A DNA stretch of 6,773 bases from Spirochaetia bacterium (GCA_021736545.1 JAIPFS010000076.1:1-6773); one strand, 5' to 3'. Positions 1 through 6,570 are shown, counted from the first letter of the stretch. Numbers and translations: made by a program. The notes: generated from the sequence alone by a model not told the origin.

Positions 1-9
1 ATAGTATAT

Positions 10-56
10 ATTAACATTGAAAATTGGGAAATAAAATCCTAATTTTCAATGTTAAT
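10..56. repeat. Long perfect inverted repeat (20-bp stem, 7-nt loop)
   Basis: Positions 10-25 are an exact reverse complement of 41-56 (16 bp). The stem continues inward through a G-T wobble (26/40) and three Watson-Crick pairs to 29/37, leaving the loop AATAAAA (30-36). No T-run follows on either strand, so it is not a canonical intrinsic terminator. It could be a rho-dependent or degraded terminator of an unseen upstream gene, a mobile-element end, or a binding site. The repeat itself is plainly visible; its role is unknown. Confidence 0.8.
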
Positions 57-330
57 TGAGTTCTAAAGGCGAAATTGAATCAGCCTTGGTACTAAGCTTT
101 ATGATAAGCTGAATAGTGCATTGATTTTGCTCATTACCAAGAATAAACAAGTTTAATACGGGCTGTTGAAAGTTTGGAATGTATTTCCCCGTATGCTAAT
201 CACAGAATTATTCTCCAAAATGTAAGCTATCACTATGTTTGTGCTAGCGTAGACTTAGCGCCCATGAAACTATTTTAACGCTCTGAAATGGAGTCACTTA
301 CTTTAGCTTGAATGCACGAAAAAATAATTG

Positions 331-359
331 TTGACAGGTAAACAAAGGTGCTTTAGAAT
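331..359 (+). promoter_or_regulatory. Sigma-70-type promoter of the TRAP/peptidase operon
   Basis: The -35 box TTGACA (331-336) is a perfect consensus match. A 17-nt spacer leads to the -10 box TAGAAT (354-359), which matches at 5 of 6 positions. An A/T-rich tract (319-330) just upstream could act as an UP element. Transcription would start near 365-367, about 27 nt before the dctQ-type start codon. It is the best promoter in the window and the only good one ahead of the operon. Confidence 0.8.
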
Positions 360-371
360 CAACTAAGTTGA
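359..371. promoter_or_regulatory. Candidate operator palindrome at the transcription start
   Basis: TCAACTAAGTTGA is a perfect 13-bp palindrome centred on 365. It overlaps the last base of the -10 box and the predicted start point, a position where a bound repressor would block initiation. A second, looser dyad, TTGTT-N8-AACAA (328-345), covers the -35 box. The HTH/cupin regulator at the end of the operon is the obvious candidate ligand, but this site differs in sequence from the palindrome at that regulator's own start, so the assignment is a guess. Confidence 0.35.
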
Positions 372-392
372 ATAATAGTTCTGGAGAATATC

Positions 393-962
393 ATGTTTCG
401 AAAGATAAGCGATTTTATCTCCCAAATTGAAGAACGGATTCTTGGCGGCAGTATCATACTAATGGCAGTAATTCTTATTGCCAATGTTATAGCAAGAAAA
501 TTAAACAACAGCCTCTCTTATGCAGAAGAGATTGGCGCTGCGCTGCTTACAATCTGTACATTTCTAGGAATAGGCTATGCTGCGAAAAAGGCACGTCATA
601 TTCGAATGTCAGCAATTTTTGACCTTTTCCCGCTTCGTTTGAAAAAAATTGTTACCATCATTACTTCTCTAGTAACCATGCTGCTGCTGTTTTACATGAG
701 TTACATCAGCCTCCAGTATACGCAGTATATTAAAATGCTAGGCAAGGTGACTCCTGCCCTCAGACTTCCTGCTTGGTGGATTTCAATTCCACTTTCAATT
801 GGTTTTCTACTGGGTGGAATTCAATATCTCCTGAATATATTTATCAACCTGAAGAATCCTGAAGTATATATTGGGACGGAAAAAATTGCAGATGATGTCT
901 CCACTGAAACAGTATTTGACGTTATTGAAGAAAAAAAAGAAGAAAACGGAGAGGATAACTGA
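393..962 (+). CDS. TRAP transporter small permease (DctQ family)
   Basis: 189 aa small membrane subunit of a tripartite ATP-independent periplasmic transporter; it docks with the large permease in the inner membrane. Four hydrophobic segments fit the family: about 17-34, 43-63, 85-108 and 126-150. The region 43-80 (YAEE, then FLGIGYAA, then HIRM and LFP) is the typical DctQ signature, and the LPAWW stretch before the last segment is also usual. An unusually long, very acidic/lysine-rich tail follows (about 155-189). The ATG at 393 is chosen because GGAG (383-386) lies 6 nt upstream and the promoter fits. It is first in the operon; its TGA overlaps the next ATG by one base, implying translational coupling. 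Family assignment is firm; substrate is not indicated. Confidence 0.93.
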   Translation: MFRKISDFISQIEERILGGSIILMAVILIANVIARKLNNSLSYAEEIGAALLTICTFLGIGYAAKKARHIRMSAIFDLFPLRLKKIVTIITSLVTMLLLFYMSYISLQYTQYIKMLGKVTPALRLPAWWISIPLSIGFLLGGIQYLLNIFINLKNPEVYIGTEKIADDVSTETVFDVIEEKKEENGEDN

Positions 963-2236
963 TGCTTACAATGATGCTGATTGTAATGATAAGCCTCCTT
1001 GTTCTTGGTTTCCCTATGATGATAACCATGCTAGCTGGTACGATCCTTGCAGTAGTCGTGTATATGCCGAATGTGGAACCGTTTATTATAGCCCAGCAAA
1101 TGATGTTGGGAGTACAGGGATTTGTACTGCTGTCCGTTCCTATGTTTATGTTTGCCGCTGATATCATGGTGGCAGGAAAAACTGCAAACCGATTGCTGGA
1201 TTTTGTTGAAAGTTTTGTCGGACATATTTGGGGCGGCCTTGCTATAACAACAGCTGCAACCTGCACTCTCTTCGGATCAATATCAGGCTCTACGCAGGCT
1301 ACGGTTGTAGCAATAGGAAGGCCTATGAGAGATAAACTGCTGAAACGGGGCTATGATGATAGTTCAGTTATGGCGCTTATCATCAATTCAAGTGATCTTG
1401 CTTATCTTATTCCGCCAAGCATCGGTATGATTATGTACGGGGTCATCAGCGGCACATCAATTGGGGATCTTTTTATTGCCGGGATTATCCCGGGGCTGCT
1501 CGTTCTATTGTTCTTTTCACTGTACAGCATATATTATGCCAGAAAAAAACAGATTCCCCTGCTCCCCAAGGCATCATGGAAGGAGCGTTATCAGGCAACA
1601 AGGAAGAGTTTACTTACTTTTGGATTTCCCGTAATAATCATCGGCGGAATTTATTCAGGCTTTTTCAGCCCAACTGAAGCTGCTGCTTTTTCTGTTCTGT
1701 ATGCGTTTATTATTGAAGTTTGTATTTTTAAATCTGTAAAGCTGAAAGATTTATCAAAAATTGCCATTTCCACAGGAATAGTAACAACCGTTGTATTTGT
1801 GTTAGTAGGGACTGGAACAGCTTTCGCATGGGTAATTAGTTATGCACGAATACCTCAGGTAATTACCTCAACAGTTCTGGGCACTGATCCTTCTGTTCTC
1901 AAAGTTTTATTAACTGTAAATATTGCCTTTTTTCTCGGCTGTATGCTTGTTGATCCGCTTGTAGTCATAATCATCCTGACACCGATATTTTTCCCCGCTG
2001 CTATTGCCGCAGGTATAGACCCGGTGCATCTCGGGATTATCATCACCCTTCAGGTGGCCATCGGATCAGCAACCCCTCCATTCGGATATGATATTTTTAC
2101 CGCTTGTGCGATTTTTGATAAGCCCTACTTAACTGTAATCAGAAAGACACCGTTTTACATTCTGATGCTTCTATTTGCAGCGCTTATTATCACTTTGGTT
2201 CCGGGAGTATCTCTGTTTTTGACAGAGCTTCTATAG
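962..2236 (+). CDS. TRAP transporter large permease (DctM family)
   Basis: 424 aa, the usual length for the transport subunit that moves the substrate through the inner membrane, driven in characterised members by a sodium gradient. The protein is hydrophobic throughout, in two pseudo-symmetric halves joined by a basic loop near 190-215. Family motifs are visible: the GSISGS helical hairpin at 105-110, IPPS at 150-153 followed by the YGVISGTSIGDLFIAGIIPG stretch, PTEAAA at 237-242, and TPPFG at 371-375 in the second half. The ATG sits in TGATG with the upstream gene's stop, and GGAGAGG (948-954) lies 7 nt before it. No truncation or frameshift. Together with its neighbours it makes a full, unfused QMP transporter. 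Substrate specificity lies in the binding protein, not here. Confidence 0.96.
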   Translation: MLTMMLIVMISLLVLGFPMMITMLAGTILAVVVYMPNVEPFIIAQQMMLGVQGFVLLSVPMFMFAADIMVAGKTANRLLDFVESFVGHIWGGLAITTAATCTLFGSISGSTQATVVAIGRPMRDKLLKRGYDDSSVMALIINSSDLAYLIPPSIGMIMYGVISGTSIGDLFIAGIIPGLLVLLFFSLYSIYYARKKQIPLLPKASWKERYQATRKSLLTFGFPVIIIGGIYSGFFSPTEAAAFSVLYAFIIEVCIFKSVKLKDLSKIAISTGIVTTVVFVLVGTGTAFAWVISYARIPQVITSTVLGTDPSVLKVLLTVNIAFFLGCMLVDPLVVIIILTPIFFPAAIAAGIDPVHLGIIITLQVAIGSATPPFGYDIFTACAIFDKPYLTVIRKTPFYILMLLFAALIITLVPGVSLFLTELL

Positions 2237-2266
2237 ATTATGCCGAATTTATCGGTAACTGCATTC

Positions 2267-2273
2267 AAGGAGG
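2267..2273 (+). promoter_or_regulatory. Strong ribosome binding site deciding the binding-protein start
   Basis: AAGGAGG lies 5 nt before the ATG at 2279. It is the strongest Shine-Dalgarno sequence in the window and shows that translation starts at 2279, not at the in-frame ATG at 2240. A strong site fits the high demand for the periplasmic subunit relative to the permeases. Confidence 0.85.
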
Positions 2274-2278
2274 AAATT

Positions 2279-3331
2279 ATGCGAAAAAAAGGGTTATTAG
2301 TTTTATTGTTACTTGCAGCCGTTTTATTACCGCTTGCTGCAGCGGGCAGCGCAGAAGAGAGTGGGGATGTTAGCGAAGAAATGGAGCCGATTACTTTCCG
2401 AATTGCCCATGAAGATATTGCTGATACCGTACCAGATAATTACTGTAAGGAATTTGGACGAAGGCTGGAAGAAAAAACAAATGGAAAGATAAAAACTGAA
2501 GTGTATCCAGTTGGACAGCTGGGAGTAGGTGTTGAACTTCTCGAACAGCTTCTGACCGGAGGAATAGATATGGTCATCATGAATCCCGGTAATACCGGTA
2601 CTCTGATCCCTGAAGTTCAGCTTTTTCTACTTCATTATCTGCTGCCTACAAGTATTGAAGATAGTTTTACTTTCATTGAGCAGAGTAAGGCTCTAAATGA
2701 AAATCTGAATGAGCTGTTCCAGAAAAAAAATATGTTTGTTGTAGACTGGTGGTCTCAGGGAATGATGCAGTGGACAACAAATAAAAAGATTACAAATCCG
2801 GAAGATTTTGAAGGTGTAAAGATTCGGACCATGCAGGCTCCTCTCATTATTGCCAATTACAAAGCCTATGGGGCTAATCCGACTCCAATTCCCTATACAG
2901 AAGTATATAGCGCGCTTCAGCTTAATATGGCGGATGCTCAGGAAAACCCTATAGGTCCCATTGAAGAAATGAAATTCTACGAAGTACAGGACTATTTAAT
3001 TAAATCCAATCATTACCTCTATATGCAGGCAACTATACTCAATTCAGCAAATTTTCAGAAACTACCTGAAAATATTCAGGCTGCTATCCTGGAAACTGGA
3101 AAAGAGATGCATTCTGTAGCGTTTGATTTGCAGAAAGCAAATAATATTCGTGCCGAAGAAGTACTTGCTGATGATCCTAATACCCAGATTGTTAATCTGA
3201 CAGAAGAAGAGATAGAGGCCTTTCGTAAGGCTGCATTACCGGTAAGAGAACATTTTGTTAAAACTGTCGGCGGGGAAAGCGAAGAGATTATGGATATTAT
3301 TGAAGATGAGCTGAGAGAATTCTATAAATAA
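2279..3331 (+). CDS. TRAP transporter substrate-binding protein (DctP family)
   Basis: 350 aa periplasmic protein that captures the substrate and delivers it to the membrane subunits. Residues 1-25 form a Sec signal peptide: MRKK, a leucine/alanine-rich core, and a small-residue end with possible cleavage after A22 or A25. There is no cysteine, so it is not a lipoprotein. The mature part has the DctP hallmarks: FRIAHE start, the segment GKIKTEVYPVGQLG, then VKIRTM with R183, the arginine position that in this family usually binds the substrate carboxylate, and the QENP motif at 221-224. The start at 2279 is set by AAGGAGG; the frame is open to 2240, but that start would put 13 non-signal residues ahead of the leader. 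A carboxylate-bearing substrate is inferred from the family and R183; its identity is unknown. Confidence 0.95.
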   Translation: MRKKGLLVLLLLAAVLLPLAAAGSAEESGDVSEEMEPITFRIAHEDIADTVPDNYCKEFGRRLEEKTNGKIKTEVYPVGQLGVGVELLEQLLTGGIDMVIMNPGNTGTLIPEVQLFLLHYLLPTSIEDSFTFIEQSKALNENLNELFQKKNMFVVDWWSQGMMQWTTNKKITNPEDFEGVKIRTMQAPLIIANYKAYGANPTPIPYTEVYSALQLNMADAQENPIGPIEEMKFYEVQDYLIKSNHYLYMQATILNSANFQKLPENIQAAILETGKEMHSVAFDLQKANNIRAEEVLADDPNTQIVNLTEEEIEAFRKAALPVREHFVKTVGGESEEIMDIIEDELREFYK

Positions 3332-3342
3332 ATGGTAAAGAC

Positions 3343-3370
3343 GGGCTGTCCTGAATTTTCGGGATAGTCC
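3343..3370 (+). repeat. Intercistronic hairpin after the binding-protein gene
   Basis: The RNA could fold an 11-bp stem (3343-3353 with 3360-3370, three G-U pairs) around the loop AATTTT. It sits 11 nt after the stop codon and has no T-run, so it is more likely to protect the 3' end of the upstream message or attenuate reading into the peptidase genes than to terminate. A 10-bp direct repeat, GTCCTGAATT (3348-3357 and 3367-3376), overlaps it. Confidence 0.45.
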
Positions 3371-3446
3371 TGAATTATCCAAAGGTGTTGTGAAGCACTG
3401 GGTACCGCGAAAAATAGTGAAAGAAAATTGATGAAGGAAATATCCT

Positions 3447-4658
3447 ATGTTTATGCGTGATGTTCCTCATACTCAGTTTACGCAGAGAAGAGAGCGACTG
3501 AGAGAGGCAGCCGAAGAGAAAAATCTTAAGGGAATATTGGTATGTTCTCGGGGTGGCGGAACTTTTGATCGATATGCGGGAGCCCTCTACCTTGCAAATC
3601 ACTATCAGCAGCGATGCTATCTTCCGGACAATCTTCCTCTTTGGAGTGGAAGATCGCACTCCTTTCTTTTTATACCGGTTGAAGGGGACCCTGCTCTCAT
3701 TGTCTCTACCCTTGAGTATCGGGAGGATCTTGTATCCATTGGAGATATTCGCTTCAGTAATGATATGTATAGCCTGTTTGCGGAAACTGCAGCAGAAAAG
3801 GGTATGGAAAGAGGCCGAATCGGTATTATCGGTGAAGATATACTGCCGTATAAAACTTGGAAAAGTATACAGGAGAAACTTCCGGAATTGACTTTGGTTT
3901 CCGTAGAGTCCTTTTTTGATAGAATGCGGATGATTAAAACTGATAGGGAAATCCGATCGATTCGAAGAGCTTCAGAAATTGGAAGTAAAGCAGTAAGTCT
4001 CATTATGAAGAATATTTCAGCGGGAAAAACGGAAAGTGAAATTATTGCGCCGGGTATTGCACATGTTATAGAAGCCGGTGCAGCCCTCTATTTTGTGGTT
4101 GTAAATTCCGGACCATCCAGTGATTCAGTGCATAGCATAGATTTTCCCGGTTACAGTTCCGATCGGAAACTTGAATCAGGCGAACTGTTCAAAGTGGATT
4201 TAATTATTTCCTTTGAAGGGTATATATCAGATTTTGGGAGAACCGGTGTTGTCGGCGGATCAGCAGCAGCAGATCAGCGGTGGATGATAGAAACTGTAAC
4301 TGGAGCTTGTGAAGAGGTAATCAGCAAGATTCATTCAGGAATGAGTGTTAAGCAGCTCTGCAGTATTGGAGATGCTTACCTGCGTAATCAGCAGGTACTG
4401 CTTGGTGAAAAGATACAGAATGATCCGAAAAAAGTATATGCGGCTTTTCCCCCTCACTGGGGTCATGGAATCGGTCTTACTTGGGAGAAACCCTGGTTTG
4501 TACAAAGCAGCGATGCTGTATTAGAAAAGGGCATGTATCTTGCTGTAGAAAAAGCCTTATTCAAGCCGGGAATCGGTACGGTTACCTATGAACAAAATCT
4601 TCTTGTTGATGATGAGAAGGCTGAAATCCTTACAACTACAAAGAAAATCTGGATATAA
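3447..4658 (+). CDS. M24-family metallopeptidase (Xaa-Pro peptidase/creatinase fold)
   Basis: 403 aa, normal for prolidase-like M24 enzymes. An N-terminal creatinase-type domain (about 10-150) precedes the pita-bread catalytic domain (about 160-400). All five metal ligands are present: D251 (KVDLI), D262 (SDFGR), H340 (HWGHGIG), E368 (AVEKAL) and E382 (YEQN). It should therefore be a two-metal hydrolase, unlike metal-free creatinases. There is no signal peptide, so it acts in the cytoplasm on imported substrate. AAGGAAA (3434-3440 region) supports the ATG at 3447 over the in-frame ATG at 3453. The next gene starts one base after its stop. Likely activity is cleavage of an X-Pro-type dipeptide or a related amide; related M24 enzymes also act on non-peptide amides such as ectoine, so substrate is open. 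Confidence 0.92.
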   Translation: MFMRDVPHTQFTQRRERLREAAEEKNLKGILVCSRGGGTFDRYAGALYLANHYQQRCYLPDNLPLWSGRSHSFLFIPVEGDPALIVSTLEYREDLVSIGDIRFSNDMYSLFAETAAEKGMERGRIGIIGEDILPYKTWKSIQEKLPELTLVSVESFFDRMRMIKTDREIRSIRRASEIGSKAVSLIMKNISAGKTESEIIAPGIAHVIEAGAALYFVVVNSGPSSDSVHSIDFPGYSSDRKLESGELFKVDLIISFEGYISDFGRTGVVGGSAAADQRWMIETVTGACEEVISKIHSGMSVKQLCSIGDAYLRNQQVLLGEKIQNDPKKVYAAFPPHWGHGIGLTWEKPWFVQSSDAVLEKGMYLAVEKALFKPGIGTVTYEQNLLVDDEKAEILTTTKKIWI

Positions 4659-4659
4659 T

Positions 4660-5880
4660 ATGAATGAAAATTTGATCAAATTCTGCTCAAAAATTATTCA
4701 GCAGGAAAGTATTTCGGGGCATGAACAGGCTGTAGCTTCCCTCATATTTGATGAAATGGAGCAGCTTGGGTATGATGAGGTCAGATATGATACATACGGT
4801 AATGTTATCGGAAAGATTAGCGGATTAAAAGAATTAAATGATGGAAAAAGTTCATTGGCTTCTGAAAAATCAAAAGGCCTGGCAGTTTTATTTGAAGGCC
4901 ACATGGATACCGTAGGGGTACCGTCTAAGGAAGCTTGGAGTCTCAATCCCTATTCTGGGGAAATAAGGGATGGCCGCTTATATGGTAGAGGGAGCGCTGA
5001 TATGAAAAGTGCCCTTGCTGCCATGGTTTACGCCGGAGCCGAATTGATCAAACAGAAAGAAATACTAGCAGGGGATGTCTATGTCTGCGCTGTTGTATTT
5101 GAGGAAACCTTGGAAGGGGTATCATTCGGAAAGGTTCTTGACAATATCCATCCTGACTTCGTGATTATCGGCGAACCGAGTGATATGAAGCTTGCCCTCG
5201 GTCAGAAAGGCAGGGCGGAAATAGTTCTTGAGACTGAAGGTAGAAATGCTCATTCAGCCACCCCGGACCATGGAATTAATGCTATCAATATGATGCATGA
5301 GTTAGTTTCTCAAATACAAAATATTCCATTACAGGAGTCACATTTTCTCGGGAAAGGTATCATGGAAATTACCGATATTATTTCGGAGCCATATCCGGGA
5401 TCATCCGTGGTTCCTAATTATTGCAGGGCAACTTATGACAGACGGCTTATAGAAAAAGAGACAGCATCAGCCGTTATACAGCCGATTGAAACAATTATTA
5501 AGGATTTACAGAAACAAAAGAGTGTGTTTGAAGCCCATGTTTCCATAGCTTATGCCTCGGAAAAGACCTATACAGGAAGCAGCCTGGGAGCTTCTCGATT
5601 TTTTCCCGGGTGGATAATTGACAGAGAGTCTCCATTGGCTTTCGCGGTTCATGAAGCATATCAGCGTCTTGGCATAGCTTTTGAAACCTGCTACTATCCA
5701 TTCTGCACTGATGGAAGCGAGAGTGCCGGAAAACGCAGTATCCCAACAATTGGAATCGGCCCGGCTCCTCCAGAGATGGCTCATGTTGTTGATGAATATG
5801 TAGTTATAGAAAACATTCATAAAGTAAAGGAACTTTACAAAGAGACTGCTGTCTCTCTTCTTGGAAAAGAAGTTAGATAA
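4660..5880 (+). CDS. M20-family metallohydrolase, YgeY-like (deacylase/peptidase)
   Basis: 406 aa zinc hydrolase of the ArgE/DapE/carboxypeptidase G2 class. Ligands and catalytic residues are all visible: H81 and D83 (GHMDT), bridging D114 (GRGSADMK), E148/E149 (FEET), E172 (GEPSD) and H375 (AHVVDEY). H198 (AHSA) is in the lid/dimerisation domain. The stretches GQKGRAEI, TDIISEPYPGSSVVPNYCR, RFFPGW and FCTDGS are as I remember them in the YgeY group (annotated as selenium-metabolism-linked hydrolases), but no selenium genes are in view. The start at 4660 is one base after the M24 stop, a coupled arrangement; the frame is open back to 4588, but that part overlaps M24 and is not M20-like. About 17 extra residues (53-70) sit before the GHMDT strand. 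It probably removes an acyl or aminoacyl group in the cytoplasm. Confidence 0.93.
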   Translation: MNENLIKFCSKIIQQESISGHEQAVASLIFDEMEQLGYDEVRYDTYGNVIGKISGLKELNDGKSSLASEKSKGLAVLFEGHMDTVGVPSKEAWSLNPYSGEIRDGRLYGRGSADMKSALAAMVYAGAELIKQKEILAGDVYVCAVVFEETLEGVSFGKVLDNIHPDFVIIGEPSDMKLALGQKGRAEIVLETEGRNAHSATPDHGINAINMMHELVSQIQNIPLQESHFLGKGIMEITDIISEPYPGSSVVPNYCRATYDRRLIEKETASAVIQPIETIIKDLQKQKSVFEAHVSIAYASEKTYTGSSLGASRFFPGWIIDRESPLAFAVHEAYQRLGIAFETCYYPFCTDGSESAGKRSIPTIGIGPAPPEMAHVVDEYVVIENIHKVKELYKETAVSLLGKEVR

Positions 5881-5889
5881 TTGTAATAT
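5861..5889 (+). promoter_or_regulatory. Possible internal promoter for the regulator
   Basis: TTGGAA (5861-5866), a 17-nt spacer, and TAATAT (5884-5889) match the sigma-70 boxes at 4 of 6 positions each. Initiation would fall near 5895-5897, at or within a few bases of the ATG at 5898. That would give a leaderless or nearly leaderless message and would explain why no Shine-Dalgarno sequence is seen. Moderate match only. Confidence 0.3.
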
Positions 5890-5899
5890 TACGTAATAT
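5886..5899. promoter_or_regulatory. Candidate autoregulatory operator over the regulator start codon
   Basis: ATATTACGTAATAT is a perfect 14-bp palindrome. It overlaps the possible -10 box on its left and the first two bases of the ATG on its right. It sits in the 17-bp gap between the M20 gene and the HTH gene, where an XRE-type dimer would be expected to bind its own control region. The palindrome is certain; binding is inferred. Confidence 0.4.
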
Positions 5900-6437
5900 G
5901 AAAAATTCAGAAATTGGTATTCACATAAAGAAAATGCGCCTGCAGCAAAAACGTTCCCAACAGGAGTTGGCTCAATCCTGCGGGTATACAAAAAGTCACT
6001 TATCAAAAATTGAACGTGGGAAAGTGATCCCTTCTCTTGGAGCTCTGGATAAAATTGCAGAAGCCCTGCGGATAAAAGTTTCTATACTTCTCGGAGAGGA
6101 GAGTCAGGAAGAAATAGTTCATAATCCCAGTGAACAAGCTCAGAAAGAGATGATGGAGACTGCTAAGGGATACTCAATTTTCCCATTTGCGGTTGCTTAC
6201 CATGATAAGAAAATGCAGCCTTTTCTTTTTTCAACCGAAAGAGCTAAGCATATTCCCCATACAACCTGTCATGAGAGTGAAGAGTTTATGTATGTTATTG
6301 AGGGTGAAATGATTCTCAAGATTGGAAAAAAGGAGTACCATTTGAAATCCGGTGACGGCCTCTATTTCAATGCCCGATATGAGCATCAGACCATTCCTTT
6401 AACTGAAACCGTAAAAGTATTGGATATTTTTGTCTAA
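5898..6437 (+). CDS. XRE-family HTH transcriptional regulator with C-terminal cupin
   Basis: 179 aa, the usual size for this two-domain class (PuuR/SutR-like). Residues 5-62 are an XRE helix-turn-helix: IGIHIKKMRLQQ, SQQELA as the first helix of the motif, and TKSHLSKIERGK as the recognition helix region. Residues about 105-179 form a cupin_2 sensor, with CHESEEFMYVIEGE, LKSGDGLYF and YEHQ; the first metal-type motif is incomplete, so ligand binding may not need a metal. The ATG at 5898 is the only one giving the full first helix; a stop at 5874 blocks extension, and no good ribosome binding site precedes it. As last gene of the operon it most likely senses the imported compound or a hydrolysis product and controls the operon. 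Repressor versus activator cannot be told. Confidence 0.93.
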   Translation: MKNSEIGIHIKKMRLQQKRSQQELAQSCGYTKSHLSKIERGKVIPSLGALDKIAEALRIKVSILLGEESQEEIVHNPSEQAQKEMMETAKGYSIFPFAVAYHDKKMQPFLFSTERAKHIPHTTCHESEEFMYVIEGEMILKIGKKEYHLKSGDGLYFNARYEHQTIPLTETVKVLDIFV

Positions 6438-6439
6438 TC

Positions 6440-6470
6440 AAGCTTTGTAACGTGCTGTAATAAAGTTTTT
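6440..6470 (+). terminator. Weak intrinsic terminator candidate for the operon
   Basis: Three bases after the regulator stop, 6440-6448 can pair with 6460-6468 (9 bp, two G-U pairs). A further 3-bp inner stem (6450-6452 with 6456-6458) is possible, and the right arm ends in five T (6466-6470). Position is right, but the stem is A/T-rich and the T-run is partly inside it, so efficiency is doubtful. Confidence 0.35.
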
Positions 6471-6482
6471 ATGATACTGGCA

Positions 6483-6490
6483 AACCAACG
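6483..6490. repeat. Isolated copy of the AACCAACG octamer
   Basis: This octamer is identical to the unit of the array at 6571-6650. Its flank, GCAAACCAACG (6480-6490), matches the start of the array, GCGAACCAACG (6568-6578), at 10 of 11 positions. The two copies lie 88 bp apart, a whole multiple of eight. Confidence 0.6.
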
Positions 6491-6510
6491 GATATGGATG
6501 TGGATTTTTT

Positions 6511-6550
6511 CTCCGAGACCAAATGCACATCTGTGGATTTGGTCTCGGAG
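6511..6550. repeat. Perfect 14-bp inverted repeat (hairpin) in the convergent spacer
   Basis: CTCCGAGACCAAAT (6511-6524) is the exact reverse complement of 6537-6550, with a 12-nt loop (6525-6536) that can itself pair CACA/TGTG. The stem is about half G+C and should be very stable. T6 (6505-6510) lies before it on the + strand, which puts A6 after it on the - strand; neither direction has the T-run of an intrinsic terminator. A 9-bp direct repeat, TGTGGATTT (6499-6507 and 6532-6540), overlaps it. It may still act as a barrier between converging transcripts or be a remnant of a small mobile repeat. Confidence 0.8.
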
Positions 6551-6570
6551 ACGATTTGCACAACCTTGCG

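Larger units (their letters stand above)
1..392. other. AT-rich intergenic region without a recognisable gene
   Basis: This stretch before the first gene has stops scattered through all frames and no recognisable protein. The longest notable open frame is a 47-codon one on the - strand (52-195) without an ATG. The first 60 bases are only about 20% G+C. The region holds a long inverted repeat (10-56), a possible nested stem (85-141) and, at its right end, the promoter and ribosome binding site of the operon. I see no tRNA, riboswitch or transposase remnant here, but a short or unfamiliar RNA cannot be excluded by eye. Confidence 0.7.

Noticed and set aside
52..195. 47-codon open frame on the - strand in the left intergenic region
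   Set aside because: No ATG, no ribosome binding site and no recognisable protein similarity; it partly overlaps the inverted repeat.
2240..2278. Earlier in-frame ATG for the binding protein
   Set aside because: It would add 13 polar residues before the signal peptide, and the strong AAGGAGG belongs to the ATG at 2279.
3388..3416. Possible promoter TTGTGA-N17-AAAATA before the M24 gene
   Set aside because: The -10 box is a poor match; read-through from the upstream promoter is the simpler explanation.
4588..4659. Earlier in-frame ATG for the M20 protein
   Set aside because: This part lies inside the M24 gene and encodes a basic stretch unlike M20 N-termini; the ATG at 4660 follows the M24 stop directly.
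393..5880. Ectoine import and degradation operon (TRAP plus DoeA-like M24)
   Set aside because: The second enzyme is M20, not the DoeB/AstE-type deacetylase, the rest of the ectoine catabolic set is absent, and the regulator is not the MocR/GntR type usual there. Kept only as an analogy.
5506..6006. 166-codon open frame on the - strand across the M20/regulator junction
   Set aside because: It lies antisense to two well-supported genes, has no recognisable domain or good start signal, and its peptide looks like an antisense shadow.
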